From an uncultured Eggerthellaceae bacterium (GTDB lineage Bacteria; Actinomycetota; Coriobacteriia; Coriobacteriales; Eggerthellaceae), in NCBI GenBank assembly GCA_948829205.1, contig CAQLOA010000017.1:1-15725 (forward strand): DNA of 15,725 nt, written 5' to 3'. Position 1 is the first letter of the stretch, and each line of letters begins with the position of its first letter. Below the pieces are notes generated by a model. The model searched no databases and had not been told where the DNA came from. It saw nothing but the letters and a program-made list of their open reading frames with translations. The position numbers and the translations under genes were made by a program. This document shows, piece after piece, positions 1-7,454 of this stretch.

Positions 1-1
1 C

Positions 2-2893
2 GCGCGCGACCGGTTCGAGGAGACGAAGAGGCTCACGGAGAACGTGCCGCTGTCACCCGACGTGGGGCCCATGGTGCCCATGAGCGGGCTGCTTTCGCTC
101 AAGGAGATAGAGGCGCTTTCCCCCACGCACCGCACGGTGCGCTGCAAAGGCTGCTCGAACAGCTGCCTGCTGACCGTGAACGACTTCGGCATCGACGAGG
201 CCACCGGCAAGCACCGACGCTTCATCACCGGCAACCGCTGCGAGAAGGGCGAAAGCCTGGGCGTTGGCGCGAAGTCGGACGTTCCGAACCTGTTCGAGTG
301 GAAGTCGCAGCGCCTGTTCGGCGACTACGAACCCATCCCGGCCGACGAGGCCTGCGGCACCGTGGGCATCCCGCGCGCGCTCAACATGTACGAGAACTAT
401 CCGTTCTGGTTCACCTTCTTCACGAAGCTGGGCTATCGCGTGGTGCTGTCCGACGCGTCCACGAAGAAAACGTACGAGGCGGGCATCGAGTCGATGCCGT
501 CGGAGTCGGTGTGCTACCCGGCGAAGCTGTCGCACGGGCACATAATGAACCTGCTGGCGAAGGAAGGCGACGACGCCGTCGACTTCATATGGATGCCTTG
601 CAGCAAGTGGGAGCGCCAGGAGGACGCCACCGCAGGCAACCACTTCAACTGCCCCATCGTGGCCAGCTATCCCGAGGCGCTGCGTCTGAACATCGACGAG
701 CTGCAGGACTCGCCGGTGGCCTTCGTGTCCCCGTGGCTTCCCTACGACGACAAGGAGAAGCTGAAGAAGCGCCTTTATTCCGAGCTGACAGGAACCTTCC
801 GTGACGAGGTGGGGGCGCACGAGAACCCCATCACGCAGAAGCAGATAGACGACGCGGTCGACGCCGCCTGGGAAGAGGACGAGGCGTTCAAGCGCGACAT
901 GCGGCGTGCGGGCGTGGAGACGCTGGCATGGATGGAGCAGACGGGCACGCGCGGAATCGTGCTGGCCGGGCGCCCCTACCATCAGGACCCGGAAATCAAC
1001 CACGCCATCCCCGAGCTTCTGACCAGCTTCGGGCTTGCCGTGCTCACGGAGGATTCCATCGCGCACCTGGGACAGCTCGAGCGCCCCATCCGCGTGGTGG
1101 ACCAGTGGATGTACCACACGCGCCTGTACGCTGCGGCCAAGGTGTGCACGCAGCGTTCCGACCTCGACCTCGTTCAGCTGAACTCGTTCGGCTGCGGGCT
1201 TGACGCGCTCACCGTCGACCAGGTGCAGGAGGTGCTGGAGGCCGCGGGGAAGGTGTACACCACGCTGAAGATCGACGAGGTGTCGAACCTGGGCGCCGCG
1301 CGCATCCGCATCCGCAGCCTGCTGGCTGCCCTTAAGGACCAGTCCGACCGCGAGGCCGAGCTTGCCCGCGAGGAGGCGGCGGCCAAGGCAGGATGCCCCG
1401 CCGTGTCGATCAACATCGAGGACATCGACTCGCTGGTGCCCGATTCGTTCTCGCAGAAGGCCGACGGCGTGGCGAGCGCCGCGCAGGTTCAGCAGCGCGA
1501 GGGCGCATCCACCGAGTTCGACCGTCCTCAGTTCACCGAGCAGATGAAGGAGGAGGGGTACACCATCCTCGCGCCGCAGATGGCGCCGTTCCACTTCGAG
1601 CTTCTTGTGCCCATCTTCAAGCGCAACGGCTACAACGTGGAGCTGCTTCCGTCGGTGGACCACGGCGCCGTGGACGCGGGGCTGAAGTACGTGAACAACG
1701 ACATCTGCTACCCGTCCATCCTGGTGACCGGCCAGATCATGGAGGCCGTCATGAGCGGCCGCTACGACACCGACAGGCTGGCCGTGCTCATCACGCAGAC
1801 GGGCGGCGGCTGCCGCGCCACCAACTACATCTCGCTGATTCGCAAGGCCCTGAAGGCGGTGGGGCTGGGGCATATCCCCGTGATTGCGCTGTCGTTCAAG
1901 GACCTGGGCGAGGTGAACCCCGGCTTCAACATCACGCCGGCCATGCTGTACCAGGCCATATTCGCGCTTCAGTACGGCGACCTGCTGATGATGTGCCTGT
2001 ACCGCACGCGTCCCTACGAGATGGAGCCTGGAAGCGCCCGGCGGCTGTCCGACTACTGGATGGCCGAATGCAAGTCGCAGCTGGAACGCGGCGTGAAGCT
2101 GTCGGAGTTCAAGCGCACGGTGAACCGCATCGTGGACGACTTCGACACGTTGCCGCTTGCAGGCGAGGGCACCAAGCCCAAGGTGGGGATCGTGGGCGAG
2201 ATCCTTGTGAAGTTCCATCCCACGGCGAACAACCAGATCGTCGAGCAGGTGGAGGCGGAGGGCTGCGAGGTGGTGGTCCCCGGGCTGATCGAGTTCTTCC
2301 TGTTCGGCATAGCGGGCGGCATCTTCCAGCGCCAGATCGGGAAGTCGGCCAAGTCGGCGCTCGGAAGCCGCATCGGGCTTTCGGCCATCAAGGCGTTCCG
2401 CAAGCCCGTGCGCGACGCTCTCGCGCGCTCGCACCGCTTCGAGGTGCCGGCTGACATCTACGAGCTGGCCGAGTACGCCAGCGAGATACTGTCGCTATGC
2501 AACTCGATGGGCGAGGGATGGCTTTTGACCGCCGAGATGGTCGAGCTGATACGTTCGGGCTGCCCGAACATCGTGTGCACGCAGCCGTTCGCGTGCCTCC
2601 CCAACCATGTGGTGGGCAAGTCGGTCATCAAGGAGCTGCGCCGACGCTACCCGGAAAGCAACATCGTGGCCGTGGACTACGACCCCGGCGCGTCGGAGGT
2701 GAACCAGCTGAACCGCATCAAGCTGATGATTGCGGTGGCGAAGAGCAACCTGGCGGAAAAGGAAGCCGAGGCACGCGAGCAGCGCACGCTGTTCTTCCAG
2801 GCCGACGAGGACGCAAGCAAGGGCGGAGAACCCTTCGGCGTGCCCGAACCCGAAGAGATGGGCTACATTGAGATAGAAACGAAGCTGGCGTAA
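2..2893 (+). CDS. 2-hydroxyacyl-CoA dehydratase activase-related protein (DUF2229/HgdB-like part), 5' truncated by window edge
   Basis: The reading frame is open from base 2, so the gene begins before the window; the first possible internal start is GTG at 44, but nothing there favours it. Counting from base 44, the visible 949 residues begin with a cysteine cluster (C34, C37, C41 and C66, in CKGCSNSC and GNRCEKG), then a domain with ESVCYPAK (C157) and MPC (C186), then a second related domain with NNDICYPS (C555) and GGGC (C590). This matches the large fused proteins annotated as acyl-CoA dehydratase activase-related (DUF2229). In those, two ASKHA-type ATPase domains precede the visible part, and they would lie left of the window. 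Relatives use ATP hydrolysis and an Fe-S cluster to push low-potential electrons into 2-hydroxyacyl-CoA dehydratase or benzoyl-CoA reductase-like enzymes. The substrate here is unknown. Ends at TAA 2891-2893; converges with nth across a repeat element. Confidence 0.85.
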   Translation, partial: ARDRFEETKRLTENVPLSPDVGPMVPMSGLLSLKEIEALSPTHRTVRCKGCSNSCLLTVNDFGIDEATGKHRRFITGNRCEKGESLGVGAKSDVPNLFEWKSQRLFGDYEPIPADEACGTVGIPRALNMYENYPFWFTFFTKLGYRVVLSDASTKKTYEAGIESMPSESVCYPAKLSHGHIMNLLAKEGDDAVDFIWMPCSKWERQEDATAGNHFNCPIVASYPEALRLNIDELQDSPVAFVSPWLPYDDKEKLKKRLYSELTGTFRDEVGAHENPITQKQIDDAVDAAWEEDEAFKRDMRRAGVETLAWMEQTGTRGIVLAGRPYHQDPEINHAIPELLTSFGLAVLTEDSIAHLGQLERPIRVVDQWMYHTRLYAAAKVCTQRSDLDLVQLNSFGCGLDALTVDQVQEVLEAAGKVYTTLKIDEVSNLGAARIRIRSLLAALKDQSDREAELAREEAAAKAGCPAVSINIEDIDSLVPDSFSQKADGVASAAQVQQREGASTEFDRPQFTEQMKEEGYTILAPQMAPFHFELLVPIFKRNGYNVELLPSVDHGAVDAGLKYVNNDICYPSILVTGQIMEAVMSGRYDTDRLAVLITQTGGGCRATNYISLIRKALKAVGLGHIPVIALSFKDLGEVNPGFNITPAMLYQAIFALQYGDLLMMCLYRTRPYEMEPGSARRLSDYWMAECKSQLERGVKLSEFKRTVNRIVDDFDTLPLAGEGTKPKVGIVGEILVKFHPTANNQIVEQVEAEGCEVVVPGLIEFFLFGIAGGIFQRQIGKSAKSALGSRIGLSAIKAFRKPVRDALARSHRFEVPADIYELAEYASEILSLCNSMGEGWLLTAEMVELIRSGCPNIVCTQPFACLPNHVVGKSVIKELRRRYPESNIVAVDYDPGASEVNQLNRIKLMIAVAKSNLAEKEAEAREQRTLFFQADEDASKGGEPFGVPEPEEMGYIEIETKLA

Positions 2894-2895
2894 GC

Positions 2896-2918
2896 GTGAG
2901 GGCGCGGGATGCCCTCGC
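2896..2918 (+). terminator. Candidate hairpin just after the dehydratase-activase stop codon
   Basis: GTGAGGGC (2896-2903) pairs with GCCCTCGC (2911-2918), eight base pairs including one G-T, around a 7-nt loop, three bases after the stop codon. No T-tract follows, so it is a weak intrinsic terminator at best. It may instead be a 3' mRNA stabilising hairpin, or work together with the repeat element that begins at 2921. Confidence 0.35.
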
Positions 2919-2920
2919 TT

Positions 2921-3157
2921 CGACGCGTCGTCGCCTCGAACTAACTCGAAAGGAGTGGAAGTTTCCATTGCGAATCCGCTTGCGAGGCTGCGGAGCGGGT
3001 TTTGACGGAGACGGGGTTCGAGGACTGTCTGAGGCGCCGCAAAGCGGCGTCGAGTTCCGCAGAACCTCCGTCAAAGCCCGCACCGCGGGAGCCGAGCCCT
3101 GCGGAGAGCATGGATACTTCCACTCCTTCCGAGTGGATTTCTCGGCTCCTTTGGCTT
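2921..3157. repeat. Dispersed palindromic element, long copy A
   Basis: The left 28 bp (2921-2948) and right 29 bp (3129-3157) are identical to 7243-7270 and 7277-7305, which form copy B. The left edge opens with the 10-bp perfect palindrome CGACGCGTCG. Between the shared ends, copy A carries 180 bp where copy B has 6 bp. The insert is a nested imperfect palindrome: 2944-2968 pairs with 3110-3134 (23 of 25), 2995-3010 with 3066-3081 (15 of 16), GGTTC 3015-3019 with GAACC 3062-3066, and GCCGC 3036-3040 with GCGGC 3044-3048 around AAA. It lies between convergent genes and has no credible ORF. It looks like a REP/MITE-type non-autonomous element; a bidirectional terminator role is possible. The family is not recognised. 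Confidence 0.8.
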
Positions 3158-3192
3158 TCAACTACGCTCGTGGCATTCCGCGCCCCGCGACA

Positions 3193-3855
3193 TCAACTCC
3201 ATTGCCCGCGGGTGGGGCATAGGTCGCCGATGATGCATTCGCCGCACAGCGGGCTGCGCGCCCGGCAGAACTCCCGGCCGAAGTGTACCCACTGGTGGTT
3301 CACGTATCCCCACACCTCGCGGGGGAACACCTTGAGCAGCACGTCCTCGGTCTTCTGCGGGGTGTCGGCGGAAGGGCCGGCCAGCTTCAGGCGGTGGGCG
3401 ATGCGGTACACGTGCGTGTCCACCGCGATGCCCTGCGGCTGCTTGAACGCCTCGCACATCACGCAGTTCGCCGTCTTGCGCCCCACCCCCGGGAGCTTCT
3501 GCAGCAGGTCGATGTCGGCGGGCACCTCGCCGCCGAAGTCGGCCATGCAGGTTTGCGCCAAGGCCACCAGGTTCTTGGCCTTGGCGTGGTAGAAGCCCAG
3601 CGAGTGGATGATCTCCTCGATGTCGGACACCGAGGCCTGCGCCATAAGCCCGGGGTTTCCAAACCTGTCGAACAGCACGGGTGTGACCTTGTTCACGGCG
3701 GCGTCCGTGCATTGGGCCGAAAGCACGACCGCAACGGTCAGCTGGAACGGGCTTCCATAGTCCAGAGAGGCCTCGCCTGGCCCGTAGTATTCGTACATGC
3801 GCTCCTCGACGAGCTTCGCGCGCTCCCTCTTCGATGCAAGCGATTCGCGGGCCAT
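3193..3855 (-). CDS. nth: Endonuclease III (DNA glycosylase/AP lyase)
   Basis: Bifunctional glycosylase that removes oxidised pyrimidines from DNA and nicks the abasic site, the first steps of base-excision repair. The 220 residues are close to the usual 210-220. The helix-hairpin-helix motif LPGVGRKTAN (121-130) carries the catalytic lysine K127, and VDTHVYR carries the catalytic aspartate D146. The 4Fe-4S loop near the C-terminus is complete: C197, C204, C207 and C213, spaced C-x6-C-x2-C-x5-C. SAQCTD (46-51) is also typical. The ATG start is preceded on the minus strand by AAGGAG five bases upstream, which supports this start. It is transcribed alone, divergent from pntA and convergent with the dehydratase-activase gene. 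No key residue is missing. Confidence 0.97.
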   Translation of the reverse strand: MARESLASKRERAKLVEERMYEYYGPGEASLDYGSPFQLTVAVVLSAQCTDAAVNKVTPVLFDRFGNPGLMAQASVSDIEEIIHSLGFYHAKAKNLVALAQTCMADFGGEVPADIDLLQKLPGVGRKTANCVMCEAFKQPQGIAVDTHVYRIAHRLKLAGPSADTPQKTEDVLLKVFPREVWGYVNHQWVHFGREFCRARSPLCGECIIGDLCPTRGQWS

Positions 3856-3919
3856 GGGCTCTCCTTCGACGGCGTCCTGCGGTCATGTGGCGCGGCACCT
3901 TGCCGGCGTGGCGCCGATG

Positions 3920-3949
3920 TTTATGGTTGAGAAACAATTCTACTTTCAA
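3920..3949 (-). promoter_or_regulatory. Candidate promoter for nth
   Basis: On the minus strand TTGAAA (complement of 3944-3949) and CATAAA (complement of 3920-3925) are separated by 18 bp, placing transcription start about 55-60 bases before the nth ATG. This is an AT-richer patch in otherwise GC-rich DNA. It is a consensus resemblance only. Confidence 0.35.
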
Positions 3950-3994
3950 AAGCGGCCCGTTTCCCGTTGCCAATAGAATTATGACGGCTTGGAA

Positions 3995-4065
3995 CCCTTG
4001 GCGAAACGTGTCCGTCGGCGGTCGACGCCTTGTCTGCACGCCGTTGCGCGCGTCGGCGCCAAGGG
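3995..4065. promoter_or_regulatory. Long inverted repeat upstream of pntA (operator or structured leader)
   Basis: CCCTTGGCG (3995-4003) is exactly matched by CGCCAAGGG (4057-4065) with 53 bases between. Inside are smaller dyads: CGTCG 4013-4017 with CGACG 4023-4027, and CGCCG 4039-4043 with CGGCG 4054-4058, the latter competing with the outer arm by two bases. The right arm ends two bases before a possible -10 (TAACAT 4068-4073). It could be a repressor site, a looping operator, or, if transcription starts further upstream, a multi-branched leader RNA. No known riboswitch family was recognised. Confidence 0.4.
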
Positions 4066-4073
4066 AGTAACAT
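4044..4073 (+). promoter_or_regulatory. Weak candidate promoter for pntAB
   Basis: TTGCGC (4044-4049) and TAACAT (4068-4073) are separated by 18 bp and would give a 5' leader of about 30 bases before the pntA start. Both boxes match the sigma-70 consensus only partly (4 of 6 each). The right arm of the 3995-4065 inverted repeat lies in the spacer, so a protein bound there would block this promoter. Confidence 0.25.
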
Positions 4074-4111
4074 GTCGAGCTTGCGTGTAACACGATGAAG
4101 GAAGTGCACAA

Positions 4112-5668
4112 GTGAGAATCGGAATCCCCAAGGAGGCCGCCGAGGACCAGACCCGCGTCGCGGCCACTCCCGACACTGCGAAGAAGCTGACGAGGCTCGG
4201 ATACGAGGTGTGCATCGAGTCGGGTGCGGGAGATCTGGCCACCTACTTCGACGAGCAGTACGCCGAGGCTGGGATTCCCATCGTCGACGCCAAGGAGGCC
4301 TGGGGCTGCGACATAGTGATCGCGCTGGACCCGCCTGCACCTTGGCAGCTCGACCTGATGCGCAAGGACGCCGTGCTGGTGTCGCGCCTGAACCCCGGAA
4401 TACACCCCGACCTCGTCCAAGACCTTTCCGGCCGCGGCCTTACCGCCATATCCATGGACGCCGTTCCGCGCATATCGCGCGCGCAGTCCATCGACGCGCG
4501 CTCGTCCATGACCAACCTTTCGGGCTATCGCGCCGTCATCGAGGCGGCCGAGGCGCTCGGGCGCTCGTTCGGAGGCCAGATGACCGCTGCGGGCAAGATC
4601 CCGCCGTCGCGCGTGTACGTCATCGGCGTCGGCGTGGCGGGCCTTTCCGCCATAGGCACTGCGAGTTCCATGGGCGCCGACGTGTACGCCACCGACGTGC
4701 GCCCCGAGGTGTACGACCAGGTGGAGTCGCTGGGCGGAACCTTCGTGGAGATTCCCGTGAGGCAGCATTCCGAGGACGGCTACGCACGCGCCATGACGGA
4801 AGAGGAGGCCAAGCTGGCCAACGAGGTGTACGCCGAGGAGGCCGCCAAGGCCGACGTCGTCATCACCACCGCAATGGTTGCCGGACGCACGCCCCCGCTG
4901 CTTTTGGACGAGGACGCCATAGCGCACATGAAGCCCGGCTCGGTGATAGTCGACCTGGGCGCATCGCCCGAGGGCGGCAACACGTCGCTCACGGAATACA
5001 ACAACGTGTACACCACCGCCAACGGCGTCACCATCATCGGCTACACCAACCTGCCCTCGCGTCTGGCCGGCCAGGCCTCGCAGCTGTACGGGCAGAACAT
5101 CGTGAACTTCTTCAAGCTGGCCACGCCGGACAAGGACGGAAGGCTGGTGCTGGACGAGGACGACGAGATAATACGGGGCATGACCGTCACGCTGGATGGT
5201 GCCATCATGTGGCCTCCGCCTCCGGTGAAGGTGTCGGCCCAGCAGGTGCCGGCGAAGCCGCAGGGCGCCCCGACCGGCGACGTCACCGCGCAGGACATCG
5301 CCGCGGACGAGCTTCCGGGCTGGCGCAAGTGGTGGTGGAAGGTGGCTGCCGTGCTTCTTTCCGCCCTGCTGGTGCTGTTCGCCCCGGCCGGAATGCAGCC
5401 GCACTTCATCGTGTTCGCGCTGGCCGTGGTCGTGGGCTTCTACGTGATCACCGGCGTGTCGCACTCGCTGCACACGCCGCTCATGTCCGTGACGAACGCC
5501 ATATCGGGCATCATCATCGTGGGCGCCATGCTGCTGGTCAGTTCCGGCAACCCCGTGGTCGTGGTCCTGTCGTTCGTGGCCATGGTCATCGCGTCCATCA
5601 ACATCTTCGGCGGCTTCCTCGTGACGCACAGGATGCTCAGCATGTTCCAGAGGAGCTCTGAGGACTAA
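4112..5668 (+). CDS. pntA: NAD(P) transhydrogenase subunit alpha
   Basis: Membrane-bound proton-translocating transhydrogenase, NAD(H)-binding subunit. With PntB it uses the proton gradient to make NADPH from NADH, or runs in reverse. The 518 residues match full-length E. coli-type PntA (about 510), unlike the split alpha subunits of some bacteria. Domain I runs from about 1 to 370: MRIGIPKE start, PRISRAQSID loop with R123, Q125 and D128, NAD-binding GVGVAG (172-177) followed by ATDVRPEV, and MKPGSVIVDLGA (273-284). A Pro/Ala linker (about 368-400) leads to roughly four membrane helices (about 408-505) with VSHSLHTPLMSVTNAISG and SINIFGGF. The GTG start has GAAGGAAG seven bases upstream and matches the family N-terminus. 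The stop overlaps the pntB start in TAATG, so translation is coupled. Confidence 0.97.
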   Translation: MRIGIPKEAAEDQTRVAATPDTAKKLTRLGYEVCIESGAGDLATYFDEQYAEAGIPIVDAKEAWGCDIVIALDPPAPWQLDLMRKDAVLVSRLNPGIHPDLVQDLSGRGLTAISMDAVPRISRAQSIDARSSMTNLSGYRAVIEAAEALGRSFGGQMTAAGKIPPSRVYVIGVGVAGLSAIGTASSMGADVYATDVRPEVYDQVESLGGTFVEIPVRQHSEDGYARAMTEEEAKLANEVYAEEAAKADVVITTAMVAGRTPPLLLDEDAIAHMKPGSVIVDLGASPEGGNTSLTEYNNVYTTANGVTIIGYTNLPSRLAGQASQLYGQNIVNFFKLATPDKDGRLVLDEDDEIIRGMTVTLDGAIMWPPPPVKVSAQQVPAKPQGAPTGDVTAQDIAADELPGWRKWWWKVAAVLLSALLVLFAPAGMQPHFIVFALAVVVGFYVITGVSHSLHTPLMSVTNAISGIIIVGAMLLVSSGNPVVVVLSFVAMVIASINIFGGFLVTHRMLSMFQRSSED

Positions 5669-7215
5669 TGGAACTTCTTATCGACCAATCGGCCGTGGCG
5701 CAGTACGAACAGCACCTGGCCATCCTGCAGGGCGCGGCCAGCTTCCAGTCCCTGGCCTACATCGCCGCCGCGCTCCTGTTCATCCTGGCCCTGGCGGGGC
5801 TTTCCAAGCAGAAGGGTGCCCGCAACGGCAACTTCGCCGGCATTGCCGGCATGGCCATCGCGCTCATCGCCACCATCGCGATCGTCATGGTGACGTCCAT
5901 GGAGCCGGAGCTCGTCGGAATCGACGCGGCCTCTGGCGGGAGTGCGTCCGGCTTCGCCATCACCTCGACGGGGCTCTGGATTGCGTTCCTGCTGATCGTG
6001 GTGGCCCTGGCGATCGGCGCCGCCATCGGCATCTTCAAGGCGAAGCACGTCAAGATGACCGAGATGCCGGAACTGGTGGCCATGCTGCACTCGTTCGTGG
6101 GTGCGGCCGCCGTGCTGGTGGGCTTCTGCTCGTTTCTGACCGACCCGGGCGCCGAAGGCGTGGAGAACGCGTGGCACATCGGCGAGGTCGGACTTGCCGT
6201 GTTCATCGGCGCCGTCACGCTGACCGGATCGGTCGTGGCCTACCTGAAGCTTTCGGCGAAGATATCGGGACGCCCGCTGACGCTGCCGGGCCGCAACGCC
6301 ATCAACGCCGCCATGGTCATCGTGTCTATCGCGCTCATCGCGTGGCTCATCAACACACGCAGCGTCGACGCGGGGTTGCTTCCGCTATGCCTGCTCACCG
6401 TGGTGTCGCTCGTGCTGGGCGCGCACCTGGTGCTCGCCATCGGCGGCGGTGACATGCCCGTCGTGGTGTCCATGCTGAACTCGTATTCCGGATGGGCGGC
6501 GGCCATGGCCGGATTCACGCTGGGCAACGACCTGCTCATCATCACCGGCGCGCTCGTTGGCTCTTCGGGCGCATACCTTTCCTACATCATGTGCCAGGGA
6601 ATGAACCGCTCGTTCGTGTCCGTCATCCTGGGCGGCTTCGGCGGCGAAGGGCCCGCGACCTCCGGAGGCGGCGAGGAGCGGGACTACGGCGACTACACCG
6701 AGGCCACCGCCGAAGAGGTGGCGCAGATGCTGAAGGACGCGAAGAGGGTGGTCATCGCGCCCGGCTACGGCATGGCCGTGGCGCAGGCGCAGTTCCCGGT
6801 GGCCGACCTGACGCGCCGCCTGATGGATGCCGGCGTCGACGTGAGGTTCGGCATACACCCGGTGGCCGGCCGCATGCCGGGCCACATGAACGTGCTTCTG
6901 GCCGAGGCGAAGGTGCCCTACGACAACGTCTTCGAGATGGACGAGATCAACGACGACTTCGGCGACGTGGACGTGGTGCTGGTCATCGGGGCCAACGACA
7001 CCGTGAACCCCGCCGCGGAAACCGAGCCCGATTCCCCTATCGCCGGCATGCCGGTCATGCACGTGTGGGAGGCGGGCAAGGTCATCGTGTTCAAGCGCGG
7101 GATGGGCAACGCGGGCTACGCAGGCGTGCAGAACCCGCTGTTCTTCAACGAGAACACAGACATGCTGCTGGGCGACGCGAAGGCCTCCACCGACGCCATT
7201 CTTTCTGCCTTGTAA
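5668..7215 (+). CDS. pntB: NAD(P) transhydrogenase subunit beta
   Basis: NADP(H)-binding and proton-channel subunit of the transhydrogenase. Residues about 30-320 form the membrane domain, with several hydrophobic helices and the family blocks MTEMPELVAMLHSFVG (130-145), GGGDMPVVVSMLNSYSGWAA (259-278) and GALVGSSGA. Domain III (about 355-515) binds NADP(H), with APGYGMAVAQAQ (364-375), GIHPVAGRMPGHMNVLLAEA, VIGANDTVNPAA (439-450) and VFKRGMGNAGYAGVQNP. It is 515 residues, about 50 longer than E. coli PntB. The extra length is an N-terminal extension of about 25 residues, a Gly/Ser-rich stretch near 85-95 and a longer loop near 325-345. ATG overlaps the last base of the pntA stop; AGGAG at 5651-5655 lies upstream. 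No key motif is missing. A copy of the dispersed repeat starts 28 bases after its stop. Confidence 0.97.
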   Translation: MELLIDQSAVAQYEQHLAILQGAASFQSLAYIAAALLFILALAGLSKQKGARNGNFAGIAGMAIALIATIAIVMVTSMEPELVGIDAASGGSASGFAITSTGLWIAFLLIVVALAIGAAIGIFKAKHVKMTEMPELVAMLHSFVGAAAVLVGFCSFLTDPGAEGVENAWHIGEVGLAVFIGAVTLTGSVVAYLKLSAKISGRPLTLPGRNAINAAMVIVSIALIAWLINTRSVDAGLLPLCLLTVVSLVLGAHLVLAIGGGDMPVVVSMLNSYSGWAAAMAGFTLGNDLLIITGALVGSSGAYLSYIMCQGMNRSFVSVILGGFGGEGPATSGGGEERDYGDYTEATAEEVAQMLKDAKRVVIAPGYGMAVAQAQFPVADLTRRLMDAGVDVRFGIHPVAGRMPGHMNVLLAEAKVPYDNVFEMDEINDDFGDVDVVLVIGANDTVNPAAETEPDSPIAGMPVMHVWEAGKVIVFKRGMGNAGYAGVQNPLFFNENTDMLLGDAKASTDAILSAL

Positions 7216-7242
7216 GGGGCCGCGACTCTGAGGGGTTCCGCT

Positions 7243-7305
7243 CGACGCGTCGTCGCCTCGAACTAACTCGGCTGCGCCGAGTGGATTTCTCGGCTCCTTT
7301 GGCTT
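7243..7305. repeat. Dispersed palindromic element, short copy B
   Basis: A 63-bp version of the element at 2921-3157. Left 28 bp (7243-7270) and right 29 bp (7277-7305) are identical to copy A. They meet around a compact hairpin, ACTCGG (7266-7271) with CCGAGT (7277-7282) and loop CTGCG. The hairpin sits 50 bases after the pntB stop and no T-tract of terminator quality follows, although TTTCT and CCTTTGG lie just downstream. It may serve as a 3' mRNA element of pntAB. It may also be the basal form into which the longer palindrome of copy A was inserted, or the remnant left by its loss. Confidence 0.75.
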
Positions 7306-7417
7306 ACCTCGCATCCACCCCTCCGGGTCGCGGCTCACGCGTCGGTTTGCTGACCGGCAATTTACGGTCTTCTAACTGATTCGCTGCGCTGAGGCTGCGC
7401 GAAGGGCGGCGGCTTAC

Positions 7418-7454
7418 GATGTCCTTAGTTTCATGCAGGGACTAAGGAGACATC
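7418..7454 (+). promoter_or_regulatory. Hairpin sequestering the ribosome binding site of the MsrA-like gene
   Basis: GATGTCCTTAGT (7418-7429) pairs with 7441-7454 in 12 base pairs, broken only by a two-base bulge at 7448-7449; the loop is 11 nt. The right arm contains AAGGAG (7444-7449), the ribosome binding site, and ends at the base before ATG 7455. If transcribed, the hairpin would hide the ribosome binding site, as in RNA thermometers or ligand-controlled leaders. As DNA the same dyad could be an operator. A weak possible promoter, TTGCTG (7347-7352) and TCTAAC (7371-7376), lies upstream. Confidence 0.55.

Noticed and set aside
53..2434. 793-codon open frame on the minus strand opposite the dehydratase-activase gene
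   Set aside because: It is rich in Arg, His, Leu and Val with no recognisable motif, as expected for the antisense of a high-GC gene; the plus strand has strong family motifs throughout.
2894..3192. Small ORFs on both strands within the long repeat copy
   Set aside because: They are open mainly because the sequence is palindromic and GC-rich; none has a ribosome binding site or plausible protein composition.
3856..4111. Known NAD-responsive riboswitch upstream of pntA
   Set aside because: The pairing there does not match a conserved core I recognise and transcription of the region is uncertain, so only an unnamed inverted repeat is reported.
3158..5629. 823-codon open frame on the minus strand spanning pntA and part of nth
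   Set aside because: It runs antisense through pntA and then out of frame through nth; composition is Arg/His/Gly-rich and motif-free. Both covered genes are certain.
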